Assembly: GCA_004335835.1 (NCBI GenBank)
Contig: RWJK01001597.1
Span: 2,878-23,991 of the forward strand
Length of the DNA stretch: 21,114 bases
Direction of reading: 5' to 3'
Source of the DNA: Scenedesmus sp. ARA3
Taxonomy: Eukaryota; Chlorophyta; Chlorophyceae; Sphaeropleales; Scenedesmaceae
Below the pieces are notes generated by a model. The model was not told where the DNA came from, searched no databases, and worked only from the letters and a program-made list of their open reading frames with translations. The position numbers were made by a program, and so were the translations under genes. Shown here in pieces: positions 1 to 19,706 of the stretch. Position 1 is the first letter of the stretch. Each line of letters starts with the position of its first letter.

Positions 1-110
1 TGTACTGCCAAGTCAGCTGCCACTCACGTCTGCTACACCCTGCATGCCAATGTACTGCCAAGTCAGCTGCCACTCACGTCTGCTACACCCCGCATGCCGC
101 TGTATTGCCA
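1..110 (-). repeat. 50-bp tandem duplication of the exon 3 end and donor of the PDI-like gene
   Basis: Positions 1-50 and 51-100 differ at only three bases, and the similarity continues about ten bases into a third unit. Read on the minus strand, each unit holds the end of exon 3 (WQYSGMRGVAD in the genuine copy, WQYIGMQGVAD in the displaced one) followed by a GTGAGT donor. The genuine donor is at 77-72 and the copied one at 27-22. The copy lies in the following intron. Confidence 0.9.
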
Positions 111-1216
111 CGTCTGCCCGTTGCGCAGCAGATAGAGTGAGGGGAAGCCGGTCACTCCAAAGCGCTTCATGAGCACCCGATTCTTCATGCCGTCAACCTG
201 CAGCCATGGCAGAGCAGCAGTGGCAGCAACAGCAGTTACAGCTGCGAAAGAAGTGCACAGGTGACTGCTGAACAAAGCGGGCTGAAGTGATGGCGACAGC
301 CATAGCCGCTGATATATACCTCAAGGCAAACAACTGATACATCTGCTCGCAGCCACTACGCAGCATCACGAAGACCCCATCAGTAACTACTCTGCATTGC
401 TTGCAAGACAGCTATTGATACAAATGCCTGGCTTAAGTGCATAATTGTCACTTTTCCTGCAAACAACACTGATGCTGATAGACTGCAGTAAGCCTGCTGC
501 TGGGCACCACGCGCAGCACAGCTGATCCCTGCAGCTGCTGCCCAGCAACAAGATGCACTTAGCCTGCTGCTGCTCTGTTGCCTGCGACATCTGGCTGCTG
601 CTGCCGTCTGTTATTTAAGCCATCTGGCCTGCTTCGCCGCCTGCAAGCCACGGCTTCTGGCCTGCTGTTGCACCTCCTGATGTCCCTTACCTTCGCCACC
701 TTGACATTGTGTGCCTTCATTTCTGTTGCGAATGCCCGCCAAGCTGGCTCAAGCTGCTGACAGTGTGAACACCTGAGACAGAGCAGCAGCAGCAGCAGCA
801 ACAGCAACAGAGCATGGCACCCAGCTTCCAACACACAGTGCTGAACATGCACGTGCGTTGCCAACAAATAAGGCCATAGCAGCTGTACACATTGGTAACA
901 TACATGTATACTCACGCTACAGCCCCTACTGCTCCTAACAGACGCCTGGTGATGTTTCCTGCAAGCTCTCGCTTGTGATGCTACAACTGCGCTGCTGCGC
1001 TGCTTGCCAGGGCTGGTTCATGTTGCTGCCAGGCCAGCATACCCACCATGGTGCGTATATGTCTACCATCCAGATGCCGCTTGCTGTCTCCCGGTCAAAG
1101 TCATCGTCGCTCAGGATGATAACATCTCCTTCTTTGACCAAGCAGTGGGCAGGGTGCAGGCAGGCTGCCGACACCTGCAGGACAGCCAGGCGAGTGCAAG
1201 CAAGCATACATGCCAT
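1..1216 (-). CDS. PDI/TMX-like thioredoxin-domain protein (5' part of gene, continues beyond the window)
   Basis: Three exons can be joined on the minus strand: 1216-1047, 772-691 and 197-78, with GT-AG borders and consistent phases. The product starts at ATG 1216 with a short, weakly hydrophobic leader that could be an ER signal peptide, followed by a thioredoxin fold beginning DVIILSDDDFDRE and WMVDIYAPW. The redox motif is split by intron 1: exon 1 ends in the first two bases of Trp and exon 2 supplies the rest, giving WCSHC. Exon 3 holds the KRFGVTGFPSLYLLRNG block with the cis-proline expected next to the active site. WCxHC plus an N-terminal leader is known for PDI and TMX oxidoreductases of the ER lumen, which make or rearrange disulfides. 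Whether it has a membrane anchor or further thioredoxin domains cannot be seen, because the gene runs off the window. A start in an upstream exon is possible. Confidence 0.82.
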
Positions 1217-1314
1217 GCAACAACAGTGACTTGTGATGCGCTTGCATCATAACAAGCTCCAAGCAAGTCTAGTGGGCATCCTGGTACTTGGCTGGCACGT
1301 TGGGCTGTTCCTAA

Positions 1315-1360
1315 CAGCAGCTGCAGCTGCACCGTGGTCCTTGCAGCAGCTGCAGCTGCA
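1315..1360. repeat. Duplicated self-complementary CAGCTG-rich 17-mer
   Basis: CAGCAGCTGCAGCTGCA occurs at 1315-1331 and again at 1344-1360, separated by 12 bp. Each copy contains a near-perfect palindrome (GCAGCTGCAGCTGC), so the pair can form hairpins. It lies about 100 bp upstream of the minus-strand start codon. It may be regulatory, or only part of the CAG background. Confidence 0.55.
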
Positions 1361-1688
1361 GCCTGTTCAGCCCAATCCCTGCCTCACAGATGTGTCAGCC
1401 AGCGGAACAAGCTGCAGCCCATCACACATCTCAGCTGTGCTCTAAATAAGGTTGCACCTCCTGCTGCACTGACCCTCTCGCAACCGACATCACCCACCAG
1501 CAGAGCACACAGCAGCAACTGTTGCGACAGCATGCTGGCAGCACCCTTTCAACTTCAGTTTCAAGTTACAGTAGTGCACGTGTTATCGCATCGGAAAGCA
1601 TGAGCGTGGCAACGGATCAGCAGCTGGCAAGGACGGAGTGCAACTGTCTTCGCGTCTCGAAGTACGCACTGGGGCCAGCTAGGACATC

Positions 1689-1696
1689 GACGTCAA
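1689..1696. promoter_or_regulatory. Possible bZIP site (GACGTCAA) in the CDC48 upstream region
   Basis: GACGTCAA (reverse complement TTGACGTC) contains a TGACGTC core of the kind bound by CRE/UPRE-type bZIP factors. It lies about 270 bp upstream of the CDC48 start. A match this short is expected by chance at some frequency, so this is a weak call. Confidence 0.2.
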
Positions 1697-1959
1697 CGCA
1701 GCATAATACGTGATGCCTTGGTGTCACTGTTTCAGCGTTCTTGCAGTTCGACCGGGGGTTACACAGGGCTCAGCTCAAACCACGCAACACGCGAAGTAGT
1801 GCATGACAAGAGTCTGTGCATCCACTCCGCTCTTACGTTCACGCTTCGTTTTAGTTGCTTCGTTTCAAGTACTCATTATTGCTGCCTGCCAGGCAATCAG
1901 AGCAGCTCATTGTGCTTCTTGACAGTTCGTTGCTTCCAACCAGCAGCAGAAGCAGCAGC

Positions 1960-12147
<10,188 letters not shown>

Positions 12148-12604
12148 GCGTGCGGATGGGGGCACTTGATTTTGGCTGCTGGTTGCAGCTGGTTGAGTGC
12201 AGCGGGGTTTGTGTTGTGCAGTGGGCTGGGGTTGCCGTGCTGCTTGCTGCTTGCTGGCCAGCAATTGGGGGCGCCTGCAGCAGATGTATTGTTGTGCTTG
12301 GGCACCGGCAAGCACAGCTTGTGGCTGTTGGGTGTTGTGGTGCGGTGACTTGGCACTGAACACAGTGGCAGCATTGCTGCAGCTGCAGCGCATTGACTGT
12401 GTGAGGTGCATGGCTCGCAAGTTTTGGGCCGGTTGCGCGTTGTGCAAGTTGTGCCCGCATTGGTGGGGCTGTATCCTCACCGTGCACATGGGTGTGAACA
12501 GGGGCATTCTTGCCTCTCTGGACAGTTGCACTGCACGTGCATCCTTTGATTGCTTTGACACCATGTAAACAGCTGCAATCGGCTTCGGGTTTCAAACCTT
12601 GTAA
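12148..12604 (+). terminator. CDC48 3' UTR with two TGTAA polyadenylation motifs
   Basis: TGTAA, the usual green algal poly(A) signal, occurs at 12564-12568 and 12600-12604, which would give a 3' UTR of about 440-475 nt. The 450 bases after the stop are rich in TGTTG and GCTGC and contain no convincing gene. The open frames there on both strands show no recognisable domain. Confidence 0.65.
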
Positions 12605-13047
12605 TGACTAACCCTCAGGCATGGGAGCTCTGTCAAACCACAACATTGAAGTTGAAGTAGCCATGCTGGTCCTGGGGGGGCCCTTCTTGCTATGTGAGTA
12701 CGCATTATGTTGCATGCAATGATTGACCTGCTTGCACGTTGTACCAATTTTATACAAACAGGCTAACAGCCTGGCAAGTGAACCGCTGCAAACCTAGGCC
12801 TGTCGATATGTCCGTGGTTCAGCAGTTGCGCTTGTTGGTGCGATATCAGCAGCCAAAATACTGAACTGTGGGACGCCGATGACGCTTCGCAGTGCATAAT
12901 CTGCAAGTTGCCAGAAACTCGTTGCGCATGTGTGGTTGTAATCACGCTGACCAGCGCCAGTTCCGCATCTACTCGACAAAGTGAAACGGAGACTAGTTGG
13001 GAGCTCTTCTCATCGTCAAACGCTAGCCCAGATCATCAGTCACCAGC
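12605..13047 (+). promoter_or_regulatory. CDC48-COQ9 intergenic region / COQ9 upstream region
   Basis: These 443 bp separate the last CDC48 polyadenylation motif from the COQ9 start codon and must hold the COQ9 promoter and 5' UTR. There are fewer triplet repeats than in the surrounding introns. ATTTTATACAAA near 12747 is a possible TATA-like sequence but lies about 300 bp upstream of the ATG. No exon copies were recognised. Confidence 0.45.
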
Positions 13048-14034
13048 ATGCTGCGGCACTGCTCCACCCGCCTGCTGGGCACTTTCCGTGCAGCAGCCCC
13101 CGCATCAGTGCTTCAGTTGTATTCAACAGTCTCGTTTTTAGAGCCCGATGCATATCAGCTGCAGCAGGAGCTGCTGCAGGCAGCGACCAAGCACATCAAG
13201 CAGCATGGCTGGAGCAGAGCAGCTCTCCTGCAGGCAGCAAAGGACCTGCAGCTCTCCCCTAGCGCAGCAGGCATGTTTCCACGCGGACCTAGTCACCTCG
13301 TCGAGCACATAATCCAGTCAAACAACGAAGCACTTGCCGCCCAGCTGCAGGAGCCGCAGGTCCAGCAGCAGCTGGCAGCGCTGCCCCTCCCCCAGCGCAT
13401 CGCAGCAGCAGTACGGCGGCGTTTAGAGTTAAACACGCCCTACATGGACTCCTGGCCTCAGGCACTAGCAGTTCTAGCGCAGCCACGCAATAGCCCTGAA
13501 GCGCTGCGCCTGCTGCTGCAGCTGCTGGACGAAATCTGGTACAGCGCTGGCGGAGACACGTCCACAGATGCCAGCTGGTACACAAAGCGAGCCAGCTTAG
13601 CAGCAGTGTACATGAGCACTGAGCTCTACATGCTCACAGATTACTCGCCAGGCTACGCAGATACCTGGCAGCAGCTAGACCGGCGCATGCAGGACGCACT
13701 GTGGCTTGAAAGTGCAGCAGCAGCTGCTGCTGCACTGCCGCAGCAGCTGCTGTCAGCACTAGCTCAGGCAGTGGGAGGTGCCAGGCAGGGCCAGCCTACT
13801 GGCAGCAGCAGCAGCAGCAGCACGTATAGCAGCAGTTCGTACAGCAGCACCAGCAGCAGCTGGGCAGCTGATGCGCAGGCTCCTACTGGCAGTGCTGGAA
13901 CTGTCAGGGCTGGCGCAGACAATTTCCTGCAGCAAGCAGCACAGGCGGACATCAGTGCAGCAAGGAGCGCTGCAGCTGCTGCTGCCCCTGCTGGAACGGC
14001 AGTGGGCAGCAGCAGCAGCAGCACGAGTGCCTAG
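13048..14034 (+). CDS. COQ9: COQ9-family ubiquinone biosynthesis protein, mitochondrial, intronless
   Basis: This is a single 328-codon frame ending in TAG. The first ~30 residues (MLRHCSTRLLGTFRAAAPAS and on) are basic, hydroxylated and free of acidic residues, as in a mitochondrial presequence. The family core follows: HGWSRAALLQAA near 53-64, GMFPRGPSHLVEHII near 75-89, then TPYMDSWPQALAVL, LLDEIWYSAGGDTSTDASWY, TKRASLAAVYMSTELYML and DTWQQLDRRM, all diagnostic of COQ9. In yeast and animals COQ9 is a lipid-binding partner of COQ7 in the inner-membrane CoQ synthesis complex. After about residue 225 the protein continues with a low-complexity Ala, Ser and Gly tail of roughly 100 residues, longer than typical. 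The lack of introns contrasts with both neighbours. The upstream TTTTTAG at 13135-13141 resembles an acceptor, but the frame is open without splicing. Confidence 0.94.
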   Translation: MLRHCSTRLLGTFRAAAPASVLQLYSTVSFLEPDAYQLQQELLQAATKHIKQHGWSRAALLQAAKDLQLSPSAAGMFPRGPSHLVEHIIQSNNEALAAQLQEPQVQQQLAALPLPQRIAAAVRRRLELNTPYMDSWPQALAVLAQPRNSPEALRLLLQLLDEIWYSAGGDTSTDASWYTKRASLAAVYMSTELYMLTDYSPGYADTWQQLDRRMQDALWLESAAAAAAALPQQLLSALAQAVGGARQGQPTGSSSSSSTYSSSSYSSTSSSWAADAQAPTGSAGTVRAGADNFLQQAAQADISAARSAAAAAAPAGTAVGSSSSSTSA

Positions 14035-14121
14035 TAGCATGTTGGCAGCAGTGACTTGTTCAAAGTTGATGCTGGCAGCGGCGTGTGTTGTGCTGATGGC
14101 CATTTTGCCGGGCGGCGGGTG

Positions 14122-14197
14122 TGAGGCCATTGCAGCGTTGATTGGTGTTGATGCTATGGCTTGATGGGTAACATGATGATGATGAGGCCATTGCAGC
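14122..14197 (+). mobile_element. Short inserted element with 15-bp target-site-like repeats, copy A
   Basis: TGAGGCCATTGCAGC stands at 14122-14136 and again at 14183-14197. The 46 bp between include GGTGTTGATGCTATGGC, then TTGATGGGTAAC and an (ATG) tail. The same core is found at 16181-16218 with a different flanking repeat. It lies in the COQ9 3' UTR. The orientation given is the one that places the ATG tail at the 3' end. Confidence 0.65.
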
Positions 14198-14430
14198 AGC
14201 CGGCGGAGTGCAGTGGCATGAGCTCCAGCAGCAGCAGCATGAAGCGGAGCATGCCTTCTGTGCACGCCCGCTAAGGATGTAGCAGGCTCAGCAAGCATAC
14301 CATGCTGATTTGAACAAAACGAAAGTGCATCAAGCTGGCACCAGCTTCCGCTGTATGGTGGCATGTGCTGCTTATGTTGGCTTACTGTCTTTGGCAGACC
14401 ATTCGGCAGCGCAGCAGCTGCTATGGTGGA

Positions 14431-14435
14431 TGTAA
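14431..14435 (+). terminator. TGTAA polyadenylation motif of COQ9
   Basis: This is the first TGTAA after the COQ9 stop codon, about 400 bp downstream, and would give a 3' UTR near 415 nt that contains the inserted element at 14122-14197. Confidence 0.55.
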
Positions 14436-15461
14436 TTGTTGTGAATCAGGCTGTGGAACAGGGCAGCAGGCTGCGTCAGGCAACCAGCACACGAGCGTCC
14501 TAGACAGCAGTAGCACACCAGCAAGTAGTGGTTTTGTTGCACAGTGTCACTTGGCGGTAACTGTCCACTGCTGAACTGCTGTCAAGATGTCTGGCAACAC
14601 TGCCACCCTTGCCGGCAGATTGCCTCCCAAGTGCACCGTGTCATGCACCATGTTTGGGTGGAGCAACTGATGCAACAGAGAGGCATGTACACGTGAAATT
14701 GGACCCTTTCAGTAAGGAGGTTTGACGTGAAACAAGCATACGAGCTGAAACTCCATTGGTAAGGCATTGAGAGTGCTATGGAGGACTGAGGCTCCAGGCT
14801 GCAGTTCATTGTAGATTTTTGGTCACCTGTACTGCCTCTGACAGGACAAGCCTGGCTGCCCTGTGTTGATATCATCAGCTACGGCACCAATTGTATGCAA
14901 CTCGGCTTTCAAATTTAGCAGCTCAATCCCTCACAGCAGGCAAGTCACAATTTGTTGGACAGCAGCAGCCTGCGCTTCACCTGGCACTGCGCACAGAGTC
15001 ACTACGGCTGTGTTCGGCAGACTCACAGGAACGACCCTATCACCTTCTGAATTGCGTGTTAAATCATGTGTTTCGAATAATTCTGACCAGCATCACTCGA
15101 ACTCAAGTTGCCATGGCCATTGCAGCAACAGTGGGTCACCGATGGGCGATCGCGGCTAACATACGGGTGCGAGCATGAAGGAGCCAAGTGCCCGTTCGAC
15201 AAGCGTTTGAACTTAAAAGCTGGAAGCTAACCCGGTTTTACGGTGTTGACTGGCTAACACCCTGCGGTGGTCGTCTTCTCCGGACCTTGCCTGTGCCGGG
15301 CATGAACATTGTGAGCACAAGTCGAAACCATATTTTTGTGACTACGCACAGAGCATTACCTATGATTAATCTTTACTTTTCGTAGTCAACAACGTTGCGA
15401 CCTGCTGCTCGCTGCTCTGCTGTCCTGCAGTGCTGCAGCAGCAACAGGCACACTCTGCAGC
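14436..15461. other. Intergenic region between COQ9 and the glycosyltransferase gene
   Basis: About 1 kb with no recognisable coding domain on either strand and noticeably fewer CAG/CTG triplets than elsewhere. The longest open frames (minus 14875-14582; plus 14863-15178) have no familiar motif. The last few hundred bases must contain the promoter and 5' UTR of the gene starting at 15462. No tRNA or other RNA gene was seen. Confidence 0.5.
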
Positions 15462-15648
15462 ATGCAGTCAACCCTGCGGTTGCTGACACTTGCATTACTG
15501 TTGAACATCGTGATAGAATCTTCAGGACAGCTGCTGGCGGATGGACTGGCAGAGAAGCTGGCATTCCTGCAGAAGCAGCAGCAAGGCAGCAGCAGTGCAG
15601 AAAAGCAGCAACCGCTTACTCACACAGAGGCTGCAAGCTCCGCACCAC

Positions 15649-15685
<37 letters not shown>

Positions 15686-17950
15686 TTGGGAGTTCCATGA
15701 CTATGAGCTGCATGGCATCGCACAGCAGCACAAGTCAAGCAAGGGTAGCTATGACAAGCAGTGTCCTGCAGGCTGCGAGGTGCATAGCAACTGCAACAGG
15801 GCGCTTGGCAGGTGAGCAGACATCCATTTTGTACAGTCCCATACCTGGGGCCCTAGCACACAAGGTCAGGGCAGTCATGTTCAAGCAATTGCATGGTAGC
15901 AGCAGCTGTTAGGGTGAACCTGTTCAGCTTTCTTTGGAGGGGCTGTGATGAGCAATGCATGACAGCGTCCTCAGCACCTGCAACAGGTGTTAAGGCGTCT
16001 GCAGCAGGAGGATTGCAGAACACACCAGTCACACACAAATTGGTACAGCAGGTGCAGCCGTCCTTGTGCTAGGCATGTGAGCAGCTGCAGCTGCCTGGTG
16101 CTGGGCCACCTTTTGTGAGTTTGTGCCTGCACACAGCAAGTGACACATGTACCACAGAACCATTGGGGCGCGGGGCCGATGGTGTTGATGCTATGGCCTG
16201 ATGGGTAACATGATGATGGCATGTACCACAGAACCTTGCCCTGGGCTGCTGCCGCAGTGACAAACAGTTACAGGACAGCAGCGCAGGCAGCGGCAGGAAA
16301 CATTCAGAGCAGCAGCGTTCCGCTACCATCAGTCGCTCTTGCTGCCCCTACTGCCGCGATCCTGTGCATCCCTGTGTGCAGGTGCAAGTGTGCGGTTGTC
16401 TACAGCAGCCCCCTACTGCTCCGAGCCGCAGCGGCCAGCCTGCCGTGTGGCCTTGGCAAGCCGCACCGCAGTGCCGCATTTGCTTTGTCACCTAGTCTCT
16501 CACTCCCCTCACACCATCCGCAACCCTGTGCCACTCTTTTGCTGCTCTTGATGCTGCAGATGTGGGTGCGCAATTGACTTCAGCGGATTGACTGCTCCAC
16601 TCCGCTGTGGCTCGCCTGCAAGCTGCACCAACTGCTGCTTTCACATGTCACTGCTCCTGTCAGTCCCTCACAGCAGCCGCTGTCGCCACTGCTGCAACTC
16701 CCTGCAACCCTCCGCTGTTCCCCATTTGTGCAGGTGTGAGTGCGCAATCGGCTACAGCGGCGCTGACTGTGCCACTCCTTTGCGGCCAGCCTGCAAGCTG
16801 CACCCCAATGCCACAGAGATGTTCTGCGGCGAGCGGTAGCCAAATTTTGTGAGTGCCAGCGGCAGTGCTACAGCCTCCTGTGCTTCATGGCACTGACATC
16901 AGCCGCTGTCGCTGCTGCCAACTTGTCTTTTGCACTCCGCTCCACCCCACATGTGCAGGTGTGAGTGTGCAATCGGCTACAGCGGTCCCGACTGTGCCGC
17001 TGTGGCCAGCGTGCAAGCTGCACCCCAACGCCATGGACATGTTCTGCTCCTCTGCTTCAAGGCACTGACATCAGCCGCTGTCGCTGCTGCCAACTTTTCT
17101 TTTGCACTCCGCTTCACCCCACATGTGCAGGTGTGAGTGTGCAATCGGCTACAGCGGTCCCGACTGTGCCACTCCTCTGTGGCCAGCGTGCAAGCTGCAC
17201 CCCAATGCCACAGAGATGTTCTGCGGGGAGTGGTACCCCAAGTCCTGCGAGTGCCTGCGGCAGTGCTACAGCCACATCTGCCCTAAGGGCCCTCAGTCCT
17301 GCGAGCGGCATTACGACATAACAAACGCAAAGTGCTTTGAGCGGCAACCAGGTTTTGAAGAAGTGCTGGATGGAGCGAAATGGGATGGCGGCTCGCTGCT
17401 GCCTGAGGCAGCGGAGGCGGGAGTGAAGTATTATCACGGGGCGCCGCAGAAGAGTGACGGCAAGAGCTTTGGAGTGGTGCGGGAGATTGAGCGGTGAGTG
17501 CAATGCTGGCGTAGTTGAAGTCTTGCTGCAGGGGTGGGTTTAATTTGTGATACTGGCTCGCCAAATTGAGCAAGGGTCGGCATAAGAATTTGGGTTGTTT
17601 TGAAAGGTGCTGGACTGGTAGCAGTGGGGTGGCGGCTCGCTGCTGCCCGATGCAGCGGAGGCGGGAGTGAAGTATTATCATGGGGCGCCGCAGAAGAGTG
17701 ACGGCAAGACATTTGGCATGGTGCGGGAGATCGAGCGGTGAGTGACAGGTGGTTTCAGGTTTGCAGCCTGTACAACTGGGTTTAGATTCTGTCCTGCAGG
17801 GCTGGGCCTGGACAACTGGGTTTAGGGCTTGTCCCGCAAGCTTGAGCATGAGTAGCCAAAGGTGTTTGAAAAGGTGCTGCCGCGGCCGACCCCTGTGCTG
17901 TTTTAGTGCTGTTGCGATGGGCAACCCCTTGCTGCTGCGGCTGCTGATTC

Positions 17951-18003
<53 letters not shown>

Positions 18004-18455
18004 AAGCAGGGAGGAGTTTGTGAAGCTGCAGGGCCCTGCAGGATCCAAGGGCGGCCTGACTGCGCTGCACCCCAACCACTGCCCAGGCAACTGCAGCTAT
18101 CGGGGTGCCTGCATGCAGGATGACAAGGAGCAACGACCCTACTGCTTGTGAGTGGCTCACCTTCACAGCAGCAGCAGCAGCAGCGGCAGCAGCAGCAGCA
18201 GCAGCAGCAGCAGCGCCGGTCTTTGAATTGACAACATTCACGTCACGAGTGCTTGCTATGGTTTGCCGGGAGCTGAGCTGTGTTACTTGTATGCACGAGA
18301 GAATTGGTGAAGGGCTGTGACAGGTGCAGGACAGCAAGCAGCAGCAGCAGCAGCTGCCCAGGCAACTGCAGCTACAGCGGCGCCTGCATGCACGAAGGAA
18401 CAGCGGCCCTACTGCTTGTGAGTAGCTTCCCATGACAGGGAGCAGCAGTGGCAGT

Positions 18456-18488
<33 letters not shown>

Positions 18489-18809
18489 TTGAGCTGTGCG
18501 TAACTGTATGCAGAATACATCTCGGTGAAGGGTTGCAGGCAAGATGGCGAGCAGCAGCAGCAGCAGCAGCTGTTCAACCAGCTGCAGCTACAGAGGCGAC
18601 AAGGAGCAGCAAATCTACTGCTTGTGAGTGGCTTGCAGCAGCAGCAGCAGAAGCAGCAGCAGGAGCAGCAGCAGCAGCAGCAGCAGCAGCGTTATGTAGA
18701 TTGAAAGGCCTGTGTGCCGGGGTCTGCTGTGTGTCAAAGGCAGCGCTGTGTGAGTTTGTGTGCACATGTCAGCGGTTGACGCTGCTGCTGCTGCTGCTGC
18801 TGCTGCTGT

Positions 18810-18854
<45 letters not shown>

Positions 18855-19081
18855 CAGATGCCATTACGGCTTTACTGGCGAGAGGTGTGAGCATGTTGGA
18901 GCCAACCCAGGCCACCAGCATGCCTGCTGGAACAATTGCCAGGTGCGCAGGCAGCACTAATCTGGCGACAATGGGGACTGCCAGGTGTTCTTTTTTTTTG
19001 GTTTGTTTTTCTCCAGGCATGATAAGGTCAGGCGCAGTGATCAGCTGCGTATAAGACTCAGGCCTCTGGCATGTGCAGGGG

Positions 19082-19119
<38 letters not shown>

Positions 19120-19655
19120 GGGGTGACAGGCTGGAGCCAACCCAGGCTACCAGCACGCCTGCTGGAACAACTGCCAGGTGTGCAAGCAGCTGTTAGCCTA
19201 GCTGGAGTATTTGTAAACGCAGTGATGAGCTGCATACTCGTTGCTTGCATGGGCAGAAGGGACACCAGCAGCAGCAGCAGCAGCAGAGGACAGGACCAGG
19301 GGAGATGTGCAGGGTCTGAGTGGGCTGCGCCTGTGGCATCTCTGTTACAGTCGATCCACATGGTGCCCTCCCTGGCAAGACACACACTGGTTTCATGGTC
19401 AAGCACAGCTGTCCAAACATTCAGACAAGAAATGGTTCTTGTGCAGGGCCGGGACATATGCCGCCGCGGCTCCTGCCCCTGTATAAACGGTTGGATCGGC
19501 ATGGTCTGCAGGCGTACCGAATTCAATCTTTACATGCACCTTTGCTTGGTGCTCGCAGAGGCGGGGTGTGTGCAGGCGCGGCTTCTGCCACTGCCAAAAA
19601 CACGCTGGTGGGGAAAGGACTGCAGACATAACAGCATGCGCACCAACTTTGGAGA

Positions 19656-19706
<51 letters not shown>

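Larger units (their letters stand above)
1217..1959. promoter_or_regulatory. Divergent intergenic region between the PDI-like gene and CDC48
   Basis: The two start codons (1216 on minus, 1960 on plus) face away from each other across 743 bp with no convincing coding sequence. Both promoters and 5' UTRs must lie here if the start calls are right. There is no clear TATA box. The half nearest CDC48 (about 1600-1950) is less CAG-rich than the rest. Short open frames on both strands look like chance frames in GC-rich DNA. Confidence 0.6.

Noticed and set aside
14582..15178. Possible small genes in the COQ9-glycosyltransferase intergenic region
   Set aside because: The frames there show no domain, no convincing splice partners and no similarity to anything I recognise.
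17951..19140. Poly-Leu, poly-Ala and poly-Ser proteins in several frames
   Set aside because: They are translations of the CAG/CTG tracts in introns. Any frame through such tracts stays open.
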